From NCBI GenBank assembly GCA_900541695.1, contig UQKL01000002.1:1-64000 (forward strand): DNA of 64,000 bases, written 5' to 3'. Positions 44,532 through 51,628 of this stretch are shown in pieces (positions within the stretch are counted from its first letter, which is position 1; every line of letters begins with the position of its first letter). The notes under the pieces are model-generated. The model saw only the letters and a program-made list of their open reading frames with translations, was not told the DNA's origin and did not search any database. This DNA comes from an uncultured Collinsella sp. (GTDB lineage: Bacteria > Actinomycetota > Coriobacteriia > Coriobacteriales > Coriobacteriaceae). A program made the translations under genes and the position numbers.

Positions 44532-45446
44532 ATGACTGATGCCGTTGAGGTTCTGCGAATTGATTCGCTCGAGGACGAGCGGCTCGATGCCTACGTGCGA
44601 CTGACCGAGCGCGAGCTGCGCTGCGTGCTGGAGCCGCAAAAGGGCATCTTTATCGCCGAGAGTGCCAAGGTTATTGAGCGCGCGGTGCGTGCCGGATACG
44701 AGCCTGTGAGCTTTCTTTTGGGCGAACGCTGGCTCGACCAGATGATGCCGCTGTTTGAGCGCCTGGTTGTGCGCGAGGGCGCAGGTCCGGTTCCTGTGTT
44801 CGTGGCCTCCATGGAGCTCATGGAGCAGTTGACGGGCTTTAACGTGACGCGCGGTGCGCTCGCGGCGTTTCGTCGCCCGCGACAGATTCCGGTTGATGAG
44901 TTTTTGGGCGGCGTCGTAAAAGCTGCGGGGGAGCGTCCGGTGCGCGTGTGCGTGCTTGAGGGCATTGTCGACCATACCAATGTGGGCGCGATTTTCCGCT
45001 CGGCGGCGGCGTTGAATGTCGACGGTATTCTGGTGAGCCCTACGTGTTGTGATCCGCTATATCGTCGTTCTGCCCGTGTGAGCATGGGCACGGTGTTTCA
45101 GGTGCCGTGGACGCGTATTGGCAGCGAGGCGCGCGTATGGCCGCACGATGGCCTGGCTGCGCTGCACAATGCCAGGTTTTCCTGTGTCGCCATGGCGTTG
45201 ACGGATGATTCCGTTTCGCTGGACGATCCCGTGCTGCAGGAGATTGATCGCCTGGCGATCTTTATGGGCACCGAGGGCGCCGGCCTGGGCGCCAAGACTA
45301 TCGCGGGCTGTGACCGGGCCGTGCGCATTCCGATGGCGCACGGGGTTGATTCGCTTAACGTGGCTGCGGCGAGTGCCGTCGCCTTTTGGCAGCTGTGCCC
45401 GCACGTGAGCAACGAGTATCACTACCAGCCGGGGCTGTATCGCTAG
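44532..45446 (+). CDS. SpoU-family (TrmH-type) RNA 2'-O-methyltransferase
   Basis: A 304-aa methyltransferase with an alpha/beta-knot fold that methylates ribose 2'-OH in rRNA or tRNA. The N-terminal substrate-binding domain ends near residue 130. The SPOUT motifs are DHTNVGAIFRSAAALNVDG (about residues 150-168), FMGTEGAGLG, and IPMAHGVDSLNVAAASAVA. The target nucleotide cannot be told from sequence. I chose the ATG at 44532, beginning MTDAVEVLRI; the frame is open to 44499 and no start has a strong ribosome site. Confidence 0.88.
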   Translation: MTDAVEVLRIDSLEDERLDAYVRLTERELRCVLEPQKGIFIAESAKVIERAVRAGYEPVSFLLGERWLDQMMPLFERLVVREGAGPVPVFVASMELMEQLTGFNVTRGALAAFRRPRQIPVDEFLGGVVKAAGERPVRVCVLEGIVDHTNVGAIFRSAAALNVDGILVSPTCCDPLYRRSARVSMGTVFQVPWTRIGSEARVWPHDGLAALHNARFSCVAMALTDDSVSLDDPVLQEIDRLAIFMGTEGAGLGAKTIAGCDRAVRIPMAHGVDSLNVAAASAVAFWQLCPHVSNEYHYQPGLYR

Positions 45447-45570
45447 GTAGATAGTTCGCACCGGGCTCTGATTCGGGGTGTTTCGGTCGACGCCGGTCGG
45501 TGCTAAGCTGGTATTGGCTTTGTCTTAATTTGCTGTTTTGTCGGTTGACGTGCACTTGTGGGGAGGGCGT

Positions 45571-46920
45571 GTGGCTAAGAAATCTACGTCTATCGATGTA
45601 ACGCAGGGCGTCATTTGGCAGCAGCTGCTGTCGCTGTGCGTTCCCATCTTCTTTAGTTCGTTTTTTCAGCAGGCATACACGCTTATCGGTACCTATATCG
45701 TCGGTCAGTTTGGCGGCAAGCTCGCACTGGGTGGCATTCAAGCCACGATGGTGCTCACCGAGCTCTGCATTGGCTTTTGCGTTGGCGTCGGCGCCGGCTG
45801 CGCAGTCATTACTGGTCAGTATTTTGGCCAGCACGATGATGACCGGCTGAGCCGTTCGGTCCATACGGCCATGACGCTCGCGCTGGTGGGCGGTATCGTT
45901 TTCTCGATTCTTGGCATAGTGTTCGTTGAGCCCATGCTGGTGCTTATGAACACGCCGCATGAACTATTGGCCGAGGGCGCGGCCTATGCTCGTTGCTATT
46001 TTGCCGCCATGGTTGCGGCGCTGCTGCTCAATATGGGAACGGCACTGTTGCGCGCCGTGGGCGACACGCGCGGGCCTGCTGTGATCATCGCTTCCGGCTG
46101 CCTTGTTAATGCGGTGCTGGATGTCATCTTCGTTGCCGTGCTTCATATGGAGGCTCTGGGCTGCGGCATCGCGGTGGCGCTGACCATTTGCTCCAACGCC
46201 ACGATGATCGTGATTCGTATGATGCACGCACCGGGTGCGTGGCGGCTTTCGCTGTCCAAGCTCGGCATTGATCCGGGCATTTGTAAGAGCATGATCTCGT
46301 GTGGTCTGCCGCTTGGCTTTCAGTCTGCTGCGTATTCGATTTCCAACGTTTTGATTCAGGTGTCGGTCAACTCGTTTGGCGCCGATGTCACCACGGCTTG
46401 GGGTCTTTCGGGCCGCCTGGATGGCATTGTCTGGATGGTTACCGAGGCGCTTGGCGTGTCGATCACCACGTTCTCGGCACAGAACTTTGGCGCGCGCAAC
46501 TACGAGCGCATGCGAAAGGGCTACCATACGTCGCTCGTGCTGTCGTTTATGCTCATTGGTGGCCTGTCTGCCGTGCTGCTGGTGTTCTCGGGTCCTCTGT
46601 CGCGTCTGTTTGTCGACGATGCTTCGATTTCGGCGTACACCACGACGATCCTTCATTTTATCGCGCCGTTCTACGCGATCTTCTCGATTATCGAAAACGC
46701 GTCGGGCTCCATTCGCGGTGCCGGCGTTAGCTTGCAGCCCATGCTGCTCACGATTTTTGGCACTGTCGTGCTCAGGGTGATCTGGGTGTTTGCGATTATG
46801 CCGTTCGATCCGTCGCTTGAGCACCTGCTGCTGGTTTACCCCGTAACCTGGCTCATCACGGCCACGATGTTTACCATCTACCACCACAGCGGCAACTGGC
46901 TCGGCCGCGCCACCGCCTAA
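45571..46920 (+). CDS. MATE family efflux transporter
   Basis: A 449-aa membrane protein of about twelve segments in two homologous halves. Features are VTQGVIWQQLLSLCVPIFFSSFFQQAY at the N-terminus (cited in part: FFSSFFQQAYTLIG), CAVITGQYFGQHD (about residues 83-95), and FGADVTTAWGLSGRLDG in the second half. MATE pumps export drugs or cationic metabolites with Na+ or H+. The start is a GTG 3 nt after GGGGAGGG. A REPIN-like repeat begins immediately after its stop. Confidence 0.92.
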   Translation: MAKKSTSIDVTQGVIWQQLLSLCVPIFFSSFFQQAYTLIGTYIVGQFGGKLALGGIQATMVLTELCIGFCVGVGAGCAVITGQYFGQHDDDRLSRSVHTAMTLALVGGIVFSILGIVFVEPMLVLMNTPHELLAEGAAYARCYFAAMVAALLLNMGTALLRAVGDTRGPAVIIASGCLVNAVLDVIFVAVLHMEALGCGIAVALTICSNATMIVIRMMHAPGAWRLSLSKLGIDPGICKSMISCGLPLGFQSAAYSISNVLIQVSVNSFGADVTTAWGLSGRLDGIVWMVTEALGVSITTFSAQNFGARNYERMRKGYHTSLVLSFMLIGGLSAVLLVFSGPLSRLFVDDASISAYTTTILHFIAPFYAIFSIIENASGSIRGAGVSLQPMLLTIFGTVVLRVIWVFAIMPFDPSLEHLLLVYPVTWLITATMFTIYHHSGNWLGRATA

Positions 46921-47003
46921 TGATCCGTAGGGGACGAGGGAAACGGATCATTTCTCTCCGTCGTGATGTTGATGATCTGTTTTCCTCCGTCCCCTTCGGA
47001 TCA
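46921..47003. repeat. REPIN-like inverted repeat between matE-type and cobO genes
   Basis: An arm beginning TGATCCGTAGGGGACG (46921-46936) is imperfectly complementary to the sequence ending CGTCCCCTTCGGATCA (46988-47003), with further pairing of the GAGGGAAAC/GTTTTCCTC regions. It starts at the base after the MATE stop and ends 1 nt before the cobO stop. It may act as the terminator for both convergent genes. Confidence 0.8.
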
Positions 47004-47004
47004 A

Positions 47005-47490
47005 TTAGTATTCGATGCCTTGGCGGGCTAGGAGGCCTTCGTCGAAGTAGTGTTTGACGGGGCGCATTTCGGTTACTAGGTCTGCAAGGTCGGCCAGTGG
47101 CAGCAGGCCTCGGCCGGTGAGCACGAGCTCCGTGGTGGCGGGCTTTATCGCGATCAACGATTCGACATCCTCGCGCGTCACAAAGCCCCGTCGCATGGCC
47201 TCGCCGAGTTCGTCCAAAATGAGCACGTCGACCTGCGAGATCTGTTCGCGTGCAAGTTCCATGATCTGCTCGGCGCAAGCCTCGGGCGTGTTGCGATCGG
47301 CCTGTACAATTCGCAGCCCCAGGCGTGGCGCCGCATCATGCTCGGCGCAGTGCAGCTTCTTGGCAAACTGCAGCATGAGTACGTCGAGCCCATAACCTGT
47401 GGCGCGCATCGTCAATCCCAGCGCAGCCGTGGTTTTGCCCTTGCCGTCGCCCGTATAGATCTGAACCTTGCCGACTTCCAGTGATGCCAT
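47005..47490 (-). CDS. cobO: Cob(I)yrinic acid a,c-diamide adenosyltransferase
   Basis: A 161-aa CobA/CobO/BtuR-type enzyme that attaches the 5'-deoxyadenosyl group of ATP to cobalamin or its precursors. The P-loop is GDGKGKTTAALG (about residues 14-25). Also seen are DVLILDELGEAMRRG (about 87-101) and LVLTGRG. No other cobalamin gene is in the window, so it may serve salvage of corrinoids. Start supported by GAAAGGACAGAG. It is divergent from ftsH. Confidence 0.93.
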   Translation of the reverse strand: MASLEVGKVQIYTGDGKGKTTAALGLTMRATGYGLDVLMLQFAKKLHCAEHDAAPRLGLRIVQADRNTPEACAEQIMELAREQISQVDVLILDELGEAMRRGFVTREDVESLIAIKPATTELVLTGRGLLPLADLADLVTEMRPVKHYFDEGLLARQGIEY

Positions 47491-47515
47491 CTCTGTCCTT
47501 TCGTGCCCGGCGTCG

Positions 47516-47540
47516 GTTTATCGCCGTCCGGGTTGGGTAT
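47516..47540 (+). promoter_or_regulatory. Candidate SigB-type promoter of ftsH
   Basis: GTTTAT (47516-47521) and GGGTAT (47535-47540) lie 13 nt apart. This matches the general-stress SigB/SigF consensus GTTTAA-N12-14-GGGTAT at eleven of twelve positions. It is 42 nt upstream of the ftsH start. A SigB-family sigma factor is encoded at 62088. Confidence 0.55.
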
Positions 47541-47582
47541 TCTAGATAGCATTATCAACCCCAGTAGATGGAGTTCAAGCAG

Positions 47583-49472
47583 ATGGAGATGGATGACAAC
47601 AAACGTAGACGGAATATGATCCTCTACGTGCTCATCGCCTTCGTCGTCTACCTCGTGCTCTCGACCGTTCTGTTCCCCAACATCGGTCACACGCAGCAGA
47701 TTACGAAGACCGATTACTCGACGTTTGTCAAAGCGCTCGATAAGAAGAGTGTCGACAAGGTCGAGTACAATACCGACGATTACACCATTTATTACACCAA
47801 GAAGGGTGAGGACGAGAACATCGCCTACAAGACGACCGGTGTGCCGAATGACGCGGGCTTTACCGATCGTGTGCTTGAATCCGGTGCGTCCCTGGAGTCG
47901 GTCGTTCCCGATAAAAACTCGGGTCTGATGACCTACTACCTGCTTACGCTTATTCTTCCCATGGCCATCTTCTTCCTGATCGGTTGGTGGCTCAACCGCC
48001 GTATGAAGAAGGCTATGGGCGATGACGGCCCGTCTATGAACTTTGGCGGCGGCTTTGGCGGCGGCGGACTGGGCAAGTCCGGCGCTCGCGTGATTGCCTC
48101 CAAGGATGTTGGCGTGACCTTTAAGGACGTCGCCGGCCAGGAAGAGGCCAAGGAGTCCCTCAAGGAGGTCGTCGACTTTCTGGAGAATCCGCAGCGCTAC
48201 GAGGAGATCGGCGCCAAGCTTCCGCGCGGTGCTCTCCTTGTCGGTCCTCCGGGTACCGGTAAAACCCTGCTCGCCAAGGCTGTTGCCGGCGAGGCGGGCG
48301 TGCCGTTCTTTAGCATTTCGGGTTCTGAGTTCGTCGAGATGTTCGTCGGCCGCGGTGCCGCCAAGGTTCGTGACCTGTTTAAGCAGGCCAAGGAAAAGGC
48401 CCCGTGTATCGTCTTTATCGATGAGATCGATACCATCGGCAAGAAGCGCGATGGCGGCGGCTTTAGTGGCAACGACGAGCGCGAGCAGACGCTCAACCAG
48501 CTGCTGACCGAGATGGACGGCTTCGATAACCACAAGGGCATCGTCGTCCTCGCTGCGACCAACCGTCCCGACAGCCTCGATCCCGCCCTGCTGCGCCCCG
48601 GTCGTTTTGACCGCCGCATTCCCGTTGAGCTGCCCGACCTGACTGGCCGCAAGAACATCCTCGAGCTGCATGCCAAGAGCGTGAAGACACAGCCGCCGAT
48701 TGACCTGACCGCGATTGCCCGCGCCACGCCCGGTGCCTCGGGTGCCGATCTGGCCAACATCATCAACGAGGGCGCCCTGCGTGCCGTTCGCGAGGGCCGC
48801 AAGCGCGCCACGCAGGACGATTTTGAGGAGTCGGTGGAGGTCGTCATCGCCGGCCAGCAGCGCAAATCAACGGTGCTGTCCGACCATGAGAAGCAGGTGG
48901 TGTCCTACCACGAGATCGGCCATGCTATCGTTGCCGCTCGCCAGAAGGGCTCTGCGCCGGTCACCAAGATCACCATTGTGCCACGCACGAGTGGCGCTCT
49001 TGGCTACACCATGCAGGTCGAGGAGGACGAGCGCTTCCTGACCACGCGCCAGGAGGTGCTGGACAAGCTCGCCGTCTACTGTGGTGGACGTGCCGCCGAG
49101 GAGCTCATCTTTGGCGAGATGACGACTGGTGCTGCCAACGATATCGAGCAGGCCACCAAGCTCGCCCGCAACATGGTGACGCGTTTTGGTATGTCCGACG
49201 AGTTTGGCATGATGGCGCTCGGTACCGTGCAGAACGCGTACCTCAACCAGGATACGTCGCTCACCTGCGCCCCCGGCACGGCCGAGCGCGTGGACGCGAT
49301 TGTCGCCAAGCTGATCGAGGACGCGCATGATCGCGCCCTGCAGATCCTGAAGGAGAACAAGTTTAAGCTCCATGAGCTGGCTCGTTATCTGTACAAGAAG
49401 GAGACGATCACGGGCGAGGAGTTTATGAATCTCCTCACGCGCGAGAATCCGCTGATGCCTAAGCAGCAGTAG
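47583..49472 (+). CDS. ftsH: ATP-dependent zinc metalloprotease FtsH
   Basis: A 629-aa membrane protease that degrades misfolded and regulatory proteins. Two membrane segments lie at about residues 10-30 and 115-135. The AAA+ domain has Walker A GPPGTGKT (221-228), Walker [12 protein letters not shown], and the second region of homology [18 protein letters not shown]. The zinc site is HEIGH (443-447). I place the start at 47583, with GGAG 9 nt upstream; an ATG at 47568 has no such site. A strong terminator follows. Confidence 0.96.
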   Translation: MEMDDNKRRRNMILYVLIAFVVYLVLSTVLFPNIGHTQQITKTDYSTFVKALDKKSVDKVEYNTDDYTIYYTKKGEDENIAYKTTGVPNDAGFTDRVLESGASLESVVPDKNSGLMTYYLLTLILPMAIFFLIGWWLNRRMKKAMGDDGPSMNFGGGFGGGGLGKSGARVIASKDVGVTFKDVAGQEEAKESLKEVVDFLENPQRYEEIGAKLPRGALLVGPPGTGKTLLAKAVAGEAGVPFFSISGSEFVEMFVGRGAAKVRDLFKQAKEKAPCIVFIDEIDTIGKKRDGGGFSGNDEREQTLNQLLTEMDGFDNHKGIVVLAATNRPDSLDPALLRPGRFDRRIPVELPDLTGRKNILELHAKSVKTQPPIDLTAIARATPGASGADLANIINEGALRAVREGRKRATQDDFEESVEVVIAGQQRKSTVLSDHEKQVVSYHEIGHAIVAARQKGSAPVTKITIVPRTSGALGYTMQVEEDERFLTTRQEVLDKLAVYCGGRAAEELIFGEMTTGAANDIEQATKLARNMVTRFGMSDEFGMMALGTVQNAYLNQDTSLTCAPGTAERVDAIVAKLIEDAHDRALQILKENKFKLHELARYLYKKETITGEEFMNLLTRENPLMPKQQ

Positions 49473-49499
49473 CGTTGCATTCGGGTCAGTAAATATCGA

Positions 49500-49537
49500 C
49501 GCCCCATTTGAGTGCCTATCTCAAATGGGGCGTTTTG
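49500..49537 (+). terminator. ftsH terminator
   Basis: CGCCCCATTTGAG (49500-49512) pairs perfectly with CTCAAATGGGGCG (49520-49532), followed by TTTTG. The next gene starts 17 nt later. Confidence 0.88.
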
Positions 49538-49553
49538 CTTGGGAGGGATATGT

Positions 49554-50009
49554 ATGAAGATCGTGGTGAGTGCCTGTTTGATGGGCGAGGGCTGCAAGTA
49601 TAACGGGCTCGACAACTACCTTCGCGAGCTGGTCGAGGCTTGCGAGCGCACGGGAACCGAGGTCCTGTTGGTGTGCCCCGAGGTTTTTGGCGGTCTTCCG
49701 ACGCCGCGCAAGCCGTCCGAGATCGTGAACGGCGAGGTCCGTACCTGCGAGGGCGTGTCCGTTGACCGGGAATTCCGCCTGGGCGCTCAACGTGCGCTCG
49801 ACATGTGCGAGCAGGCGGGCGGCCCTTCCGAGATTGCTGCGTGCATCTTGCAGGACCGCAGCCCCTCGTGCGGCGCGGGTCGCATCTACGACGGCACCTT
49901 TAGCGGTACGCTCACCGCGGGCAACGGCGTTTTCGTCGATCTGTTGCTGCGTCACGGGTACCGTGTGATTCCGGCTAGCGAGTTCGACCCCAAAATACTT
50001 GAGCAATAA
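49554..50009 (+). CDS. DUF523 family protein
   Basis: A 151-aa protein of the DUF523 family: KIVVSACLMGEGCKYNG at the N-terminus, VCPEVFGGLPTPRKPSE (about residues 41-57), and ILQDRSPSCGAGRIYDG (about 98-114). Conserved cysteines in these blocks suggest a metal or cluster, and no function is established. The ATG at 49554 has GGGAGGG 6 nt upstream. A repeat hairpin begins 1 nt after the stop. Confidence 0.9.
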   Translation: MKIVVSACLMGEGCKYNGLDNYLRELVEACERTGTEVLLVCPEVFGGLPTPRKPSEIVNGEVRTCEGVSVDREFRLGAQRALDMCEQAGGPSEIAACILQDRSPSCGAGRIYDGTFSGTLTAGNGVFVDLLLRHGYRVIPASEFDPKILEQ

Positions 50010-50050
50010 AAAACCACCACAAAGGTGACTGTCCCCTTTGTGGTGGTTTT
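50010..50050. repeat. CACCACAAAGG inverted repeat, copy 1 (bidirectional terminator)
   Basis: AAAACCACCACAAAGG (50010-50025) pairs exactly with CCTTTGTGGTGGTTTT (50035-50050); the loop is TGACTGTCC. A-tract and T-tract flank it, so it can terminate both convergent genes. The same 16-nt arms recur at 57846-57884 with the loop in reverse sense. Confidence 0.88.
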
Positions 50051-50059
50051 GGGTTAGGC

Positions 50060-51142
50060 CTAGAGCGTGTGGCCGTAAGCGTCGGCGGCCTTGATGGCGG
50101 CGGCGAACTTCTCGTCGGTGAAGGGCTCAGGGTTGCCCTGCTTCCACTCGTTGGTGGCATGCGCGTACTCGCACAGGGCTGGGATATCGGACTCGGAAAG
50201 CCCGACCTGCTCAAGCGTCACGGGCAGCCCCATCTGCTTGTTAAAGGCAGCGTAGCGCTCAAGGTTCTCGGTCTTTCCCGTATAGGCAAACAGCACGAGC
50301 ACGCCCAGGCTTACGACCTCGCCGTGCAGGTAGGTGCCCTCACGCGGAATGCTGCAGGTGGCGTTGTAGAACGCGTGCGCCACACTTGAGTTGTAGTAGT
50401 AATCGTTCTGGTTGGTCAGGTTCGAGACATAGCCCGTGTTGACCACGATATCGAGCGCGATCTGCTTGACGGCCTCGCTCGACAGGTTCTGGCGCACGTC
50501 CTCAAGACCCTGGACGCCATAGGTAAATAGCGGTTCGGAGCAGGTGTGGGCGAGTGCCAGGCCAAGACCGGCGGTGTGCTCCAGGTTGCCGGCGCTCGTG
50601 GCGTACTCGACCTCGGGCTGCTTAGACAGGGCATCGCCCACGCCGGCCCAGAAGTATTCTGCCGGTGCCTCGGCGATGATCTTGGGGTTGATGAAGATGT
50701 GAGCGGGGCGGTTGGGGTACGAATAGCCCTCGAGCGAGCCGTCGTCGTTGTAGACAACGGCAATGGCGGTCGCGGCGGAGCAGTTGGAGCAAATCGTCGG
50801 GACGGTGAAGACGATCTTCTTGAGCTCGATGGCCGCCGTCTTCACGGTATCGAGCGCCTTTCCGCCGCCACAGGCAATGAGCACGTCGGCTTTCTGGCAG
50901 GCAGGGGAGTTCACGACCTTGGCGATATTGGCACGCGTACTGTTGGTACCGTAGACGCGCGTCTCCAGAATCTCGACGTCGGTACCTGCCAGCGCAGCTT
51001 CGATACCGGGAAGTGCTGCGGCCAGTGCCCGCTTGCCACCGATGATCGCGACCTTTGTCGCGCCGTACTCCGCCAGTGCGCCGGGCAGCTCGTCAAAGCA
51101 GTCTTCGCCGACGGTATAGTCGCTCATTCCAATTGTGCGCAT
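50060..51142 (-). CDS. Iron-containing alcohol dehydrogenase family (glycerol dehydrogenase-like)
   Basis: A 360-aa NAD(P)-dependent dehydrogenase of the group III / GldA-like family. The nucleotide-binding GGGKALDTVK (about residues 92-101) is followed by TVPTICSNCSAATA. Metal-binding residues are the Asp in GVGDALSK (about 166-173), the His in SVAHAFYNA, and the His in TYLHGEVVS. The substrate is not clear: glycerol, another polyol and an oxo acid are all possible. Start supported by GAAAGAAGGTACC. It lies alone, divergent from ileS. Confidence 0.88.
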   Translation of the reverse strand: MRTIGMSDYTVGEDCFDELPGALAEYGATKVAIIGGKRALAAALPGIEAALAGTDVEILETRVYGTNSTRANIAKVVNSPACQKADVLIACGGGKALDTVKTAAIELKKIVFTVPTICSNCSAATAIAVVYNDDGSLEGYSYPNRPAHIFINPKIIAEAPAEYFWAGVGDALSKQPEVEYATSAGNLEHTAGLGLALAHTCSEPLFTYGVQGLEDVRQNLSSEAVKQIALDIVVNTGYVSNLTNQNDYYYNSSVAHAFYNATCSIPREGTYLHGEVVSLGVLVLFAYTGKTENLERYAAFNKQMGLPVTLEQVGLSESDIPALCEYAHATNEWKQGNPEPFTDEKFAAAIKAADAYGHTL

Positions 51143-51256
51143 AGGTACCTTCTTTCGTGAGATAGAGTGCTTTCAGGTATTTTGCTCCTAGAGAAGGGCT
51201 GTAATAGCGAGAAATTTCGAACGTATAAAACCAGTGTTGAGGGTTTTTCGGCGGCG

Positions 51257-51284
51257 TTGACCGTGCTACCATACACCGCATAAG
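51257..51284 (+). promoter_or_regulatory. Probable ileS promoter
   Basis: TTGACC (51257-51262) and CATAAG (51279-51284) are separated by 16 nt. Transcription would begin at the base of the T-box stem I. Confidence 0.5.
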
Positions 51285-51585
51285 CGTTGATGGGGGCGAG
51301 TAGTCGGCCGTCCGCATGCTACAGAGAGCGGGAAGCGCTGAGAACCCGTGCATGCGACCGATGAAAATCACCCCGGAGCTGCGGTCCCAACGGGCGCGCC
51401 GCACAGGCACGTCTTAGTAGATATCGCCGAGATGGTCGTCGATACAGGCCAGCCGAGTAACGGATGCGAGCGCGCGAATATGCGGGCGAGGGCATCTAAG
51501 CTGGGTGGTTAAGCGAAGAGCTTTTGCGAGCGTACAGCTCGATTTGTGGCGCTTCGTCCCAGCTTGTAGGGACGGGCGCTTTTTT
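51285..51585 (+). promoter_or_regulatory. T-box riboswitch of ileS (Ile specifier ATC)
   Basis: This leader senses uncharged tRNA-Ile. Stem I is formed by GGGG/CCCC and TCGG/CCGA helices around the specifier loop; its 5' side holds GAGTAG (51298-51303) and its 3' side AAATCA, with the Ile codon ATC at 51367-51369. The T-box bulge is in AAGCTGGGTGGTTAAGCG (51498-51515). AAGCTGGG can pair with CCCAGCTT (51558-51565) to form the antiterminator, in competition with the terminator at 51549-51585. Charged tRNA would favour termination. Confidence 0.92.
51549..51585 (+). terminator. T-box-controlled terminator of ileS
   Basis: GCGCTTCGTCCC (51549-51560) pairs with GGGACGGGCGC (51569-51579) and runs into six T residues. 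This makes the riboswitch transcriptional rather than purely translational. Confidence 0.88.
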
Positions 51586-51628
51586 GGTGCCCAACGGGCG
51601 TGCGCGCCCACGACATGAAAGGGGTACC

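Noticed and set aside
51524..51628. Upstream ATG start of ileS at 51524
   Set aside because: It lies within the T-box antiterminator and has no ribosome site; the GTG at 51629 has a good one and gives the family N-terminus.
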